Part shown: positions 1 through 8,219 of the stretch, one piece after another
How the letters are laid out: every line of letters begins with the position of its first letter
Position numbering within the stretch: the stretch's first letter is position 1
Assembly: GCA_900541875.1 (NCBI GenBank)
Contig: UQLF01000017.1
Coordinates: 1-40,733 of the forward strand
Reading direction: 5' to 3'
DNA length: 40,733 bases
Source: an uncultured Collinsella sp.
Lineage (GTDB): Bacteria; Actinomycetota; Coriobacteriia; Coriobacteriales; Coriobacteriaceae
The notes under the pieces: generated by a model
What the model was told of the DNA's origin: nothing
Database searches by the model: none
Seen by the model: the letters and a program-made list of their open reading frames with translations, nothing else
Position numbers and translations under genes: made by a program

Positions 1-104
1 CCCCCCACCCCCCCCCAAAAACGGGCCCCGGGGGCGCGGGCCCACCCCCCCCCCCACCACCCCGCCCCCGGGGCCACGGGGGCGAACGCGAGTCCCAAGG
101 TTTT
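1..104. other. Low-complexity C/G-rich window edge
   Basis: The first ~90 bases are runs of C and G with very little sequence complexity, quite unlike the rest of the window. No gene or recognisable signal is seen. It could be the edge of a contig with poor consensus, or a genuine extreme-GC tract downstream of gyrA. Confidence 0.5.
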
Positions 105-138
105 CAAAAAAGCGGTCGGCGCGCAGTGCGCCGACCGC
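105..138 (-). terminator. Intrinsic terminator of gyrA
   Basis: A perfect 11-bp stem (112-122 with 128-138, GCGGTCGGCGC against its complement, 5-nt loop) is followed on the minus strand by six T residues. It lies about 40 nt past the gyrA stop codon and should end the gyrB-gyrA transcript. Confidence 0.9.
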
Positions 139-177
139 CGATATATGGGGTCTGATTTTTCTACCAGCTAGGGCCTC

Positions 178-2919
178 TTACTCGTCTAGGAGATCTTCTG
201 GCATTTCGTTGTCGTCGCCTAGATCGACAGGGGCTTCTTCGGGGGCAGAGCCGTCTTCTGCACCTTCACCTTCGGGTTTTTCCTTGGCTGCCGTCATACG
301 GGCGACGGCGCATACGCGGTCGTTGTCGTCGACGGTCATCATCTTGACGCCCTGGGTGGCGCGGCCGGTCTGGCTGATCTCGTCGGTCTTGACGCGAATG
401 ACCGTCGCGCCCTCCGTCACGATGAAAAGCTCATGCTGCGGTCCCACCGTCTTCATGGCTGCGAGGTTACCCTTGCGCTCGGTCATCTGGATGGTGTAGA
501 CACCCTGACCGCCGCGGTTCTGCTCCGGGTAATCCGAGACCGGCGTGCGTTTGCCGTAACCGCGCTCGGTAATGACGAACAGGTCGCCGTTACCGTTGGT
601 AATCTCCATACCAAGAACGCTCACGCCTTCCTTCATGCCAATACCGCGGACGCCGCTGGTATCGCGACCGGTGGCGCGCACCTGGTCCTCGGGGAACATA
701 ATCGCCTTGCCCGCGGTGGTTGCCATGATGATCTTGTCACCCTCGCGCACGCGACGCACAGCGAGCAGCGCGTCGTCGTCCCTCAGGTTGATGGCGATCA
801 GGCCGTCGCGGCGGCTACGGTCGTAGGCGCTCATCACGGTCTTCTTGACCATGCCGCTCTTGGTGGCAAACATCAGGTACTCGTCGTCGGGGAACTCGCG
901 GCAGCTGATGACGCTCGCGATCTTCTCGCCCTCCTCGAAAGGCAGCAGGTTGACGATCGCGGTGCCGCGCGCCTGGCGCGTGCCAACCGGCAGCTCGTGC
1001 ACCTTCAGGCGATAGACTTTACCCTTGCTCGAGAAGAACAGCACGTACTCGTGCGTGGATGCGATAAACATCTCGTCGATAACGTCGTCCTCTTTAAGGT
1101 TGACGCCCGACACGCCCTTGCCGCCGCGCTTTTGGGCGCGATAGGCGGCCACCGGGATGCGCTTGACGTAGCCGGTGTGGGTGATGGTCACGACCATGTC
1201 CTCGTCGGCAATCAGATCTTCGACGTCCAGGTCCTTCTCGACATGGCTAATCTCGGTGCGGCGCTTGTCGCCGAACTTCTTGGAAATCTCGCGCATCTCT
1301 TCCTTGATGACGCCCAGGATTTTCTCCTCGTGCGCCAACAGGTCCTCGTAGTAGGCGATGGCGCGGCGCAAGCCGTCCAGCTCTTCCTGAATCTTGTCGC
1401 GCTCCAGGCCGGTCAGGCGGCGGAGCTTCATCTCGAGGATGGCCGTAGTCTGCTCGGGCGTAAAGCCAAAGTGCTCGATCAGGCGACTGCTGGCCTCAGA
1501 GTCGGTCTGCGAGGAGCGGATGATGCTGATGACCTCGTCGATATGGTCGAGAGCCATCAGGTAGCCCTCGAGGATATGGGCACGTGCCTGGGCCTTCTTG
1601 AGGTCAAAGCGGGTGCGGCGGGTGACGACGTCGACCTGGTGGTCGATGTAGTGCTGCAGCATCTCGCGCAGGCTCAGGCATTTGGGAACGCCGTTGACAA
1701 GCGCCAGGTTGTTGGCGCCAAAGGTCGTCTGCAACGAGGTGTACTTGTACAGGTTGTTGAGTACGACCTGCGGGATGGCGCCCTTCTTGAGTTCGATGAC
1801 CAGACGGATACCCTTCTGGTTGGACTCATCGCGCATATCCGAGATGCCCTCGATGCGCTTGTCGTTGACGAGCTGGGCAATCTTCTCCTGAAGGGTGCCC
1901 TTGTTGACCATGTAGGGAATCTCAGTAAAGACCAGGCGGCTACGGCCGGTCTTGGTGGACTCCACATGGGCCTTGGCGCGCACGGTGATGGAGCCGCGGC
2001 CGGTCTCGTAGCTCTGCTTAATGCCGGCACTGCCCATGATGATGGCACCGGTGGGGAAGTCCGGACCGGGCATGATCTGCATGAGCTCGTCGACGGTGGC
2101 GTCGGGGTTGTCGATCAGGTAGCACGTGGCCTCGATCGCCTCGGTGAGGTTATGCGGGGCGATGTTGGTGGCCATACCGACGGCGATGCCCTGGCTGCCG
2201 TTGACCAGCAGGTTGGGGAAACGCGCGGGCAGTGTCACGGGCTCGGCGAGCGACTCGTCGTAGTTGGGCTGCCAGTCGACGGTGTCCTTCTGCAGGTCAC
2301 GCAGGAGCTCCATGGCGGGCTTAGCCAGGCGGCTCTCGGTGTAACGCATGGCGGCGGCGCCGTCGCCGTCGATGTTGCCGAAGTTGCCGTGACCGTCGAT
2401 GAGCGGCGTGCGCATGGAGAACCACTGTGCCAGGCGGACCATGGCCTCATAGACCGCGTAGTCGCCGTGCGGATGGTACTTACCGATAACTTCGCCGACC
2501 GTCCAGGCCGACTTCTTGTGCGGACGGTTGGGGTAGATGCCGCTCTCGTTCATTGCGTACAGGATGCGACGGTGCACCGGCTTTAAGCCATCGCGCACGT
2601 CCGGCAGGGCGCGCGCCGTGATGACCGACATCGAGTACTCGATGAACGACTGCTTCATCTCACGGCCGAACTCCGAAATCTGGAGCTGGCCGCCGTTGAT
2701 ATCCTCGCCGGCCGAGGCGCCACGGTCGACTTCGCCAAAGCTCTCCTCGAGCTCACCGTCGTCGTCTTCTTCCTCATCATCATCGGCATCGGGGTTATAG
2801 GCGTCCGGGTCGCCGTCCTCGCCCTGCTCAGCACGGGCAAGCAGGCGCTTCAGATCGTCGGGCATGCCAGCGTCGCCAGCCTCGTCCATACCCTCGTTAT
2901 TGTTGATATCGTCTGCCAC
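178..2919 (-). CDS. gyrA: DNA gyrase subunit A
   Basis: GyrA is the breakage-reunion subunit of DNA gyrase, which introduces negative supercoils as an A2B2 complex with GyrB. The catalytic tyrosine is Tyr193 in the AAMRYTES motif, and the GyrA box QKRGGKG sits at about 596-602 before the C-terminal DNA-wrapping blades. The GTG start at 2917-2919 has a strong GAGGAGG ribosome binding site. Two features stand out. About 80 mostly acidic residues precede the usual N-terminal core (QISEFGREMKQSFIEYSM), which is not typical. The quinolone-determining segment reads HPHGDYAVYEAM, so the position equal to E. coli Ser83 is Tyr154 and that equal to Asp87 is Glu158. The acidic C-terminal tail is common in the family. 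At 913 residues it is longer than most GyrA, mainly because of the N-terminus. It lies 155 nt downstream of gyrB. Confidence 0.97.
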   Translation of the reverse strand: MADDINNNEGMDEAGDAGMPDDLKRLLARAEQGEDGDPDAYNPDADDDEEEDDDGELEESFGEVDRGASAGEDINGGQLQISEFGREMKQSFIEYSMSVITARALPDVRDGLKPVHRRILYAMNESGIYPNRPHKKSAWTVGEVIGKYHPHGDYAVYEAMVRLAQWFSMRTPLIDGHGNFGNIDGDGAAAMRYTESRLAKPAMELLRDLQKDTVDWQPNYDESLAEPVTLPARFPNLLVNGSQGIAVGMATNIAPHNLTEAIEATCYLIDNPDATVDELMQIMPGPDFPTGAIIMGSAGIKQSYETGRGSITVRAKAHVESTKTGRSRLVFTEIPYMVNKGTLQEKIAQLVNDKRIEGISDMRDESNQKGIRLVIELKKGAIPQVVLNNLYKYTSLQTTFGANNLALVNGVPKCLSLREMLQHYIDHQVDVVTRRTRFDLKKAQARAHILEGYLMALDHIDEVISIIRSSQTDSEASSRLIEHFGFTPEQTTAILEMKLRRLTGLERDKIQEELDGLRRAIAYYEDLLAHEEKILGVIKEEMREISKKFGDKRRTEISHVEKDLDVEDLIADEDMVVTITHTGYVKRIPVAAYRAQKRGGKGVSGVNLKEDDVIDEMFIASTHEYVLFFSSKGKVYRLKVHELPVGTRQARGTAIVNLLPFEEGEKIASVISCREFPDDEYLMFATKSGMVKKTVMSAYDRSRRDGLIAINLRDDDALLAVRRVREGDKIIMATTAGKAIMFPEDQVRATGRDTSGVRGIGMKEGVSVLGMEITNGNGDLFVITERGYGKRTPVSDYPEQNRGGQGVYTIQMTERKGNLAAMKTVGPQHELFIVTEGATVIRVKTDEISQTGRATQGVKMMTVDDNDRVCAVARMTAAKEKPEGEGAEDGSAPEEAPVDLGDDNEMPEDLLDE

Positions 2920-2968
2920 GTTACCTCCTCATGGTTTGCGTGGTCTATTAGTTCCCTACCACGGAGAC

Positions 2969-3067
2969 GGCTTTTCCAGGTGCCGCAGATTCGCTCGAAA
3001 GAGGAGGGAAGCGTACTTGGGTACGCGACCGACGATTGAGGGCGAAGGTGCGGTGGCTGGGAAAGCC
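2969..3067. repeat. Long imperfect inverted repeat between gyrB and gyrA
   Basis: Arms of about 48 nt pair imperfectly. The outer ends (2969-2979 GGCTTTTCCAG, 3057-3067 CTGGGAAAGCC) pair at 10 of 11 positions. Blocks such as CCGCA and TTCGC pair inside, and the tip is a perfect 6-bp stem (3011-3016 GCGTAC, 3021-3026 GTACGC). No T-tract follows on the minus strand, so it does not look like an ordinary terminator. It may be a structured leader, a processing site or a dispersed repeat. Confidence 0.6.
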
Positions 3068-3074
3068 GAACAGG

Positions 3075-5105
3075 TTAGGCATCTAAGAAGCGTGCGTCAT
3101 GCGCATGTTTTTCGATGTACTCGCGGCGATAGCCGACCTCGGAACCCATCAGTTCGCGCACGGCGCGGTCCGCCACCACGGCGTCCTCGATCGACACGCG
3201 CTGCAGAATACGGGTCTTGGGGTCCATCGTCGTCGAGGCAAGCTGCTTGGGGTCCATCTCGCCCAGGCCCTTGTAGCGCTGGACGGTGTAGCCCTTGCGC
3301 TTCTTAGTGATCTTGCCGTCCTTGGCCTTGCCGTCCTCGTCGTTGTCGTCAGGGTTCAGTCCCAGGCTCTGGATGGTGTCGCGCAGAATCTCGTCTTCGG
3401 GCTGGCGACCGTTGGGATACACGTAGTGAATCTTGTTGCGCACCTTGATGCCAAAGATGGGCGGGCAAGCGACGTAAACGTAGCCGGCATCAATCAACGG
3501 GCGCATGTACTTGTAGAAGAACGTCAGCAGCAGGATGCGGATATGCGCACCGTCGACGTCTGCATCGGTCATGATAATGATCTTGTGGTAGCGCGCCTTG
3601 GTGATATCGAAGTCGCCGCCGTCGCCGGCACTCGTCGTGACGCCGCAGCCGATCGCGGTAATCAATGACTGGATGGTGTCACTCGAGAACGCGCGATGGT
3701 CACCAACGCGTTCGACGTTCAAAATCTTGCCGCGCAGGGGCAGAATCGCCTGGATGTCTCGGCGACGGCCGTCCTTGGCTGAACCGCCTGCCGAGTCACC
3801 CTCTACGATGAAGAGCTCGGTCAGCTCGGCATCGCGCACCGAGCAGTCGGCGAGCTTACCGGGCAGGGACGCCGTCTCGAGCAGGCTCTTGCGACGGGTC
3901 GCTTCGCGCGCCTTGCGGGCGGCGTTGCGGGCCTTGCATGCCTGCTGGGCCTTCTTGACGATCTCGCGAGCGGGCTTGGGATGCTCCTCGAGGTAATCGG
4001 CGAGGCCGTCGGTCACGATCTTGAGCGTCAGCGCGCGCATATAGGAGCTGCCGAGCTTGGCCTTGGTCTGGCCCTCAAACTGCGGGTCGGGCAGCTTGAC
4101 CGAGATAACGGCCGAAAGGCCCTCGCGTACATCGTCGCCGGTCAGATTGGCGTCTTTTTCCTTGAGCAGGTTCTGTTTGCGCGCGTAGTCGTTGATCACG
4201 CGGGTGAGCGCGGTGCGGAAGCCCTCAAGGTGCATGCCGCCCTCGGGGGTGTAGATGTCGTTGGCAAACGACATGACGTTCTCGCCGTAACCGCTATTCC
4301 ACTGCAGGGAAACTTCGACCTCGCCCATCTTGGCCACAGGTGCGTCCGGGTCCGATTTGCCCTCGATATAGATGGGCTCCTTAAAAGCCTCGGGGACGTC
4401 CTTGCCCTCGTTGAGGAACTTGACGAAGTCGATGATACCGCCCTCGTAGCAAAACTCCTCCACGTGGGGAGTCGCATCGCGCTCGTCGGTCAGCACGATT
4501 TTGAGGTTCTTATTGAGGAACGCCGTCTCCTGCAGACGGTTGTGCAGCGTATCGAAATCGTAGATACAGGTCTCGAAGATCTCGTCGTCGGGCCAGAAGG
4601 TGACGGTGGTGCCCGTCGAATCCGAGGTGCCCACGACCTCCATCTTCTTGACGGTCTTGCCGCGCGAGAACTCCATCTCGTAGGTGTTGCCGTCGCGACG
4701 AACCTGAACGACCACGCGCTTGGACAGTGCGTTGACGACGGAGATGCCAACGCCGTGCAGGCCGCCCGAGACCTTATAGGCCGAGTTATCGAACTTACCG
4801 CCGGCGTGCAGGATCGTCATGACGACCTCGAGCGTCGGGATCTTTTTAACAGGGTGCTCGTCGACGGGGATGCCGCGCCCGTTGTCGACGACCGTGATGG
4901 AGTTGTCGGCGTGGACCGTCACCTGGATCTCGGTGCAGAAACCGGCCATGGCCTCGTCGACGGAGTTGTCAACGATCTCCCACACCAGGTGATGCAGACC
5001 GCTGGCGCTCGTCGAGCCGATATACATGCCCGGGCGCTTACGAACGGCCTCGAGACCTTCGAGAATCTTAATCTCGCCGCCATCGTAATCGTTTTCGTTT
5101 GCCAC
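3075..5105 (-). CDS. gyrB: DNA gyrase subunit B
   Basis: GyrB is the ATPase subunit of gyrase. An N-terminal GHKL ATPase domain is visible (LVWEIVDNSVDEAMAG with the conserved Asn, then VDNGRGIPV). The transducer follows, then a Toprim domain with EGDSAGGSAKDGR and DADVDGAHI, and a C-terminal YKGLGEMDPKQL motif that contacts GyrA. I place the start at GTG 5103-5105 (676 residues). An AAGGAGG site lies 4 nt upstream, and an upstream in-frame TTG would overlap that site. A terminator lies just upstream of the gene, so gyrB probably has its own promoter in the ~50-nt gap, though I cannot name convincing -35/-10 boxes. gyrA follows on the same strand. Confidence 0.97.
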   Translation of the reverse strand: MANENDYDGGEIKILEGLEAVRKRPGMYIGSTSASGLHHLVWEIVDNSVDEAMAGFCTEIQVTVHADNSITVVDNGRGIPVDEHPVKKIPTLEVVMTILHAGGKFDNSAYKVSGGLHGVGISVVNALSKRVVVQVRRDGNTYEMEFSRGKTVKKMEVVGTSDSTGTTVTFWPDDEIFETCIYDFDTLHNRLQETAFLNKNLKIVLTDERDATPHVEEFCYEGGIIDFVKFLNEGKDVPEAFKEPIYIEGKSDPDAPVAKMGEVEVSLQWNSGYGENVMSFANDIYTPEGGMHLEGFRTALTRVINDYARKQNLLKEKDANLTGDDVREGLSAVISVKLPDPQFEGQTKAKLGSSYMRALTLKIVTDGLADYLEEHPKPAREIVKKAQQACKARNAARKAREATRRKSLLETASLPGKLADCSVRDAELTELFIVEGDSAGGSAKDGRRRDIQAILPLRGKILNVERVGDHRAFSSDTIQSLITAIGCGVTTSAGDGGDFDITKARYHKIIIMTDADVDGAHIRILLLTFFYKYMRPLIDAGYVYVACPPIFGIKVRNKIHYVYPNGRQPEDEILRDTIQSLGLNPDDNDEDGKAKDGKITKKRKGYTVQRYKGLGEMDPKQLASTTMDPKTRILQRVSIEDAVVADRAVRELMGSEVGYRREYIEKHAHDARFLDA

Positions 5106-5152
5106 ACGTCCTCCTTCAGTCAAGAAAATGTGTACAGCCTTACTAGTTTATC

Positions 5153-5183
5153 GTAAAAAAATACCCTCGGGAACGAGGGTATT
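5153..5183 (-). terminator. Intrinsic terminator between dciA-like gene and gyrB
   Basis: A 10-bp stem (5160-5169 with 5174-5183, AATACCCTCG, GGAA loop on the plus strand) is followed on the minus strand by six T residues. It separates the dnaA-dnaN-recF-dciA transcript from gyrB. Confidence 0.88.
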
Positions 5184-5210
5184 TGGCTCTACAAGGCCAC
5201 CAGATGCGAT

Positions 5211-5774
5211 TTAAGGCTCTTTTTTGCTTTGCACGCCCTTGGCCCACTCGGCACTGGCTCTCATGGCGTTCTCGAGGGCCTCGCGCAGTTTTTGGTCCTC
5301 GATGGGTGCCACTTGGCGCTCGATCTCGGTGCGCTCGGCCTCACTTAGGTCGGCGTGCGGGGCCGGCGGGCGCTCGGTCGTCGCCGGGCGCAGGCGCTCC
5401 TTGGCGGCGGGTGGCGTGTGACCGGGCGCGGTGGTTTTGAACACCAGGCCGTCCACATGCGCACCGGCGCGCTCCATACGCGCACGGATGATCTCGCGCA
5501 ACAGCGTCATTTCCTGCGTCCACGAGGGCGAGTCGAGATATACCAGCAGCTCATTGGACTCGGGCAGGTAGCGCAGACCCGTCACATGCCGCCCCTCGCG
5601 CGTGCCCGAGCACACCGCATTCCACGCGCGATAGACCGCACGAGATTCCTCTGCAGCCTCCATCTGCGCGCGGCGCTCAGGTGTCGCGGCCGCCAGGATG
5701 CGCTGGCGCTCTGCGTTCAAAAACCCACTGAAGGCGACCGTTTCGCTCTCGCGCTCGTAATTAGCACGTCTCAC
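5211..5774 (-). CDS. DciA-like (DUF721) replication protein
   Basis: This 187-residue protein has the DUF721/DciA pattern: a Trp followed by a conserved beta region (AWNAVCSG, then HVTGLRYLPESNELLVYLDSPSWTQE) and a helix ending near a VDGLVFKTT strand. DciA proteins are helicase operators that bring the replicative DnaB helicase to DNA in bacteria without DnaC. The actinobacterial homologue is classically found right after recF, as here. The GTG start at 5772-5774 overlaps the end of recF by 14 nt, pointing to translational coupling. The C-terminal half is charged and Pro/Ala-rich and is likely flexible. Family membership is fairly sure from context and motifs; the helicase-loading role is by family knowledge. 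Confidence 0.82.
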   Translation of the reverse strand: MRRANYERESETVAFSGFLNAERQRILAAATPERRAQMEAAEESRAVYRAWNAVCSGTREGRHVTGLRYLPESNELLVYLDSPSWTQEMTLLREIIRARMERAGAHVDGLVFKTTAPGHTPPAAKERLRPATTERPPAPHADLSEAERTEIERQVAPIEDQKLREALENAMRASAEWAKGVQSKKEP

Positions 5775-6867
5775 CCATGCTCACCACCTTGGCTCGATCA
5801 AGCAGATCATCGGTAAAGTACCCCAGGTTGGTCGTGGTTATGACCGTCTGGATATCATCGCCGATCAGCCGCAGGAAAGCACCGCGGCGTTCGCCGTCGA
5901 GTTCGCTCATCACGTCATCCAAAAGCAGCAATGGGGCGGTGCCCAGGACATCGCGAGCCACGGCCACCTCCGCCACCTTCCAGGCCAAAACCAACGTCCG
6001 CTGCTGACCTTGGCTGGCAAACGAACGAGCGGAACGACCCGCCACGGTGAACTCAATCTCATCGCGATGCGGTCCCACCAACGTCACGCCGCGGCGAATT
6101 TCCTCGTCGGCGTGCTCATCAAGGGCAGCCAGCATGCGCTCGTACGCCCAGCCCTTCAGCTCTTCGCGATCCTCGACCTGGGGCAAATCCCCCAGCGTGG
6201 ACGTATAGGTCACGTTGGCGGCCTCGCCGGACGCCACTTGCCCGTAGGCAGTGTGCACATGGCCCGCCAGCCGGTCGAGCAGGGCCAACCGGTGCACGAG
6301 CAGGGCCGAGCCCGCGCGGGCAATCGAATCGTTCCACGCGCCGAGCATCTCGCGGCAGCACCAGGCCTCCTTGAGCAAGGCGTTACGCTGGGTCACGCAG
6401 CGCCCATAGGTGCTCGCAAGATCGGCATAGCGTGCGCTCAGTTGCATGCCAAAGTCATCGAGGGCAGCACGGCGCACACTGGCGCCTCGCTTAACCATGT
6501 CCAGATGGTCGGGGCAAAACAGCACGCTCGGCAGGACCCCGCGCACACCGGCGGCAGAGCATCTCTTGCCGTTGCAGCTAAACGAGCGCTTACCGTCCTC
6601 CGCGCTCAATCCCATATCAAGCACGCGGCCGTCGCCCTCGAGCCTCAGCTCGACCTTGCACGAGCCCACGCCGTCATGGACGAGCTCGGCTGCGGTCGGA
6701 TGCCTAAACGAGGCGCCGCTCGTCAGCAGCTGCAGCGCCTCTATGAGATTGGTCTTTCCCGCCGCGTTGGGTCCCGCAAGTATCGTCACGCCCTCGTCCA
6801 GGGCAAGGCGATAGCTATCGAAGCTGCGGTAGTGCGCGACGGAAAGATCGCGGGCGAACATGGTCAT
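5761..6867 (-). CDS. recF: DNA replication and repair protein RecF
   Basis: RecF is an SMC-like ATPase that binds gapped DNA and helps load RecA through RecFOR. The Walker A motif GPNAAGKTNL lies near residue 35, the ABC-type signature in FASQGQQRTLVLAWK, and Walker B plus D-loop in LLLLDDVMSELD near the C-terminus. The reading frame stays open far upstream into dnaN, but the family's N-terminus (MFARDLSVAHYRSFDSY) fixes the start at ATG 6865-6867 (368 residues), or 6 nt further in at 6859-6861. It starts 10 nt after the dnaN stop with no clear Shine-Dalgarno sequence, so translation is probably coupled to dnaN. Confidence 0.95.
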   Translation of the reverse strand: MTMFARDLSVAHYRSFDSYRLALDEGVTILAGPNAAGKTNLIEALQLLTSGASFRHPTAAELVHDGVGSCKVELRLEGDGRVLDMGLSAEDGKRSFSCNGKRCSAAGVRGVLPSVLFCPDHLDMVKRGASVRRAALDDFGMQLSARYADLASTYGRCVTQRNALLKEAWCCREMLGAWNDSIARAGSALLVHRLALLDRLAGHVHTAYGQVASGEAANVTYTSTLGDLPQVEDREELKGWAYERMLAALDEHADEEIRRGVTLVGPHRDEIEFTVAGRSARSFASQGQQRTLVLAWKVAEVAVARDVLGTAPLLLLDDVMSELDGERRGAFLRLIGDDIQTVITTTNLGYFTDDLLDRAKVVSMGETC

Positions 6868-6877
6868 GGGGCGGTTG

Positions 6878-7981
6878 CTAGATGCGGACCGGCATGACCA
6901 GGTACAGGTAGTTGATCTTGTCGTAGGACTTGAAGATGCCCGCCTGCGAGTAGCTCTTGAGCTCCAGCGTGATCTCCTTCTCCTTGGACAGGGCATTGAG
7001 GCAGCCGAAGATGTAGTGGTAGTTGAAGGCGATGGTACCCGACTCGCCCTCGGCCTCGACATCGATCGTCTCCTGCGCAAGGTCCTGGTCATTGGAAATG
7101 GAGGACAGGCCCATCTGCCCGTTCTCGACATCGATCTCGAACTTGACAGCGGGGTTGGCGCTCGCGATAACGGCCACGCGCTTGAGGGCGGCGTTAAAGG
7201 CGGCGACGTCGATCTTGACGCTCGTCACGCACGAATCGGGGATGAGCTGCTTGTAGTTGGGGTACACGCCCTCGATGCGGCGCGACACGTAGGTGGTGTT
7301 GCCGGCCTCAAAGACGACCTGGGTGTCGGTAGCTCCGATCATGATGGTCGCCTGGCTGGCCATGATGTTCAGCGCGTCGTTAAAGGCGTCGGCCGGAACG
7401 TTGAGCTCAAAGGAACCCTCGAGGGTCGAGGTCTCGACCTGCGTATCGCACACGGCCAAGCGGAAAGAATCGGTCGCCACCAGGCGAACGGTGTTGTTCT
7501 CGACCTTCATGTGCACGCCGCCCAGGATGGGGCGAGCCTTGTCGGTCGAGGTGACGCGCCACACGCGGCCGACCATTTCGGACAAGATATCGGTCGGCAG
7601 CTCCACGGCACTCTCGATGGCATAGGCCGGAAACTCAGGGAAGTCATTGGCATCGAGCGTGTTCAGGCGGAACGAGCTCTTCTCGCAACTGATCAGCACC
7701 TGGCGCTCGGACAGCTCAAAGGTGACCGGGGCATCGGGGAGAGTCTTGGTGATATTGGAGAGCATCTTACAGGGGATAACCATCTCACCCTCTTCTTCGA
7801 CATGCGCCGCGATGCGATGACGGATCGAGATGGTGTAGTTAGAGGTCTGGAATTCCAAGATGCCGTCTTGCGCCTTGACGAGCACGCCCGACAGGATGGG
7901 AAGGGTGGATGCCGAAGCGACACCCTTCATAACGACGCCGATGGCTTGTGTAAGCGAGCTCTGGCTGACGGTGAACTTCAT
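6878..7981 (-). CDS. dnaN: DNA polymerase III beta subunit (sliding clamp)
   Basis: DnaN is the ring-shaped processivity clamp of the replicase. The 367-residue length matches the family. The N-terminus (MKFTVSQSSLTQAI, then TLPILSGVLV) and the C-terminal YLVMPVRI are typical, and three clamp domains fit the length. The ATG start at 7979-7981 is preceded by GAAAGG about 9 nt upstream. It is separated from dnaA by a 238-nt spacer that carries likely origin sequences, and it runs into recF with a 10-nt gap. Confidence 0.97.
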   Translation of the reverse strand: MKFTVSQSSLTQAIGVVMKGVASASTLPILSGVLVKAQDGILEFQTSNYTISIRHRIAAHVEEEGEMVIPCKMLSNITKTLPDAPVTFELSERQVLISCEKSSFRLNTLDANDFPEFPAYAIESAVELPTDILSEMVGRVWRVTSTDKARPILGGVHMKVENNTVRLVATDSFRLAVCDTQVETSTLEGSFELNVPADAFNDALNIMASQATIMIGATDTQVVFEAGNTTYVSRRIEGVYPNYKQLIPDSCVTSVKIDVAAFNAALKRVAVIASANPAVKFEIDVENGQMGLSSISNDQDLAQETIDVEAEGESGTIAFNYHYIFGCLNALSKEKEITLELKSYSQAGIFKSYDKINYLYLVMPVRI

Positions 7982-8013
7982 CTTTTAATACCTTTCTATA
8001 GATATAAATATCT

Positions 8014-8028
8014 TAATAATAGTAATAG
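8014..8028 (+). promoter_or_regulatory. DnaA-trio-like run
   Basis: The sequence TAATAATAGTAATAG gives, read 3' to 5' from position 8028, GAT-AAT-GAT-AAT-AAT, matching the DnaA-trio pattern (3'-[G/A]A[T/A]-5') five times in a row. A candidate DnaA box begins 12 nt to its right. In characterised origins such trios direct DnaA onto the single strand during opening. Confidence 0.55.
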
Positions 8029-8194
8029 CACTGACGAAACTGTTGATTACTCCCAAAGACGCAGGTCAGACCCAGAAAGAGAGTCGACAGCAACCTGTGT
8101 GCAACAGGGGTGGTTTTCCACGTTCAAAACCTGCGCAAAACTTTTCATCACCGCGGGTTGGGTTTTAGACACCTTATGCCCGTGGTTTCGACAA

Positions 8195-8206
8195 GTTTTC
8201 AACAGG
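8195..8206 (+). promoter_or_regulatory. Variant DnaA box (GTTTTCAACAGG)
   Basis: This 12-mer is identical, in the opposite orientation, to two copies at 11395-11406 and 11448-11459. Its core TTTTCAACA differs from the general DnaA box TTWTNCACA only at the sixth base. Confidence 0.6.
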
Positions 8207-8219
8207 TGTCTCTATTTCC

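Larger units (their letters stand above)
7982..8219. other. Probable unwinding part of oriC (dnaA-dnaN spacer)
   Basis: This 238-nt gap holds no gene. Positions 7984-8028 are strikingly AT-rich for this genome and end in five consecutive TAA/TAG triplets (8014-8028), which read in the 3'-to-5' direction as DnaA-trios. To the right are candidate DnaA boxes: 8041-8049 (TGTTGATTA, minus orientation), 8114-8122 (TTTTCCACG) and 8196-8204 (TTTTCAACA). Boxes next to a trio run next to AT-rich DNA is the layout of a basal unwinding system. The origin call is an inference; dnaN promoter elements probably overlap the AT-rich part. Confidence 0.7.

Noticed and set aside
433..2586. A 717-codon open frame on the plus strand opposite gyrA
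   Set aside because: It is a shadow of the GC-rich gyrA codons; its translation is His/Asp/Val/Leu-rich without domains, and gyrA is certain.
5108..5126. TTGACT near 5118-5123 (minus strand) as the -35 box of gyrB
   Set aside because: It lies too close to the ribosome binding site to leave room for a -10 box and a leader.
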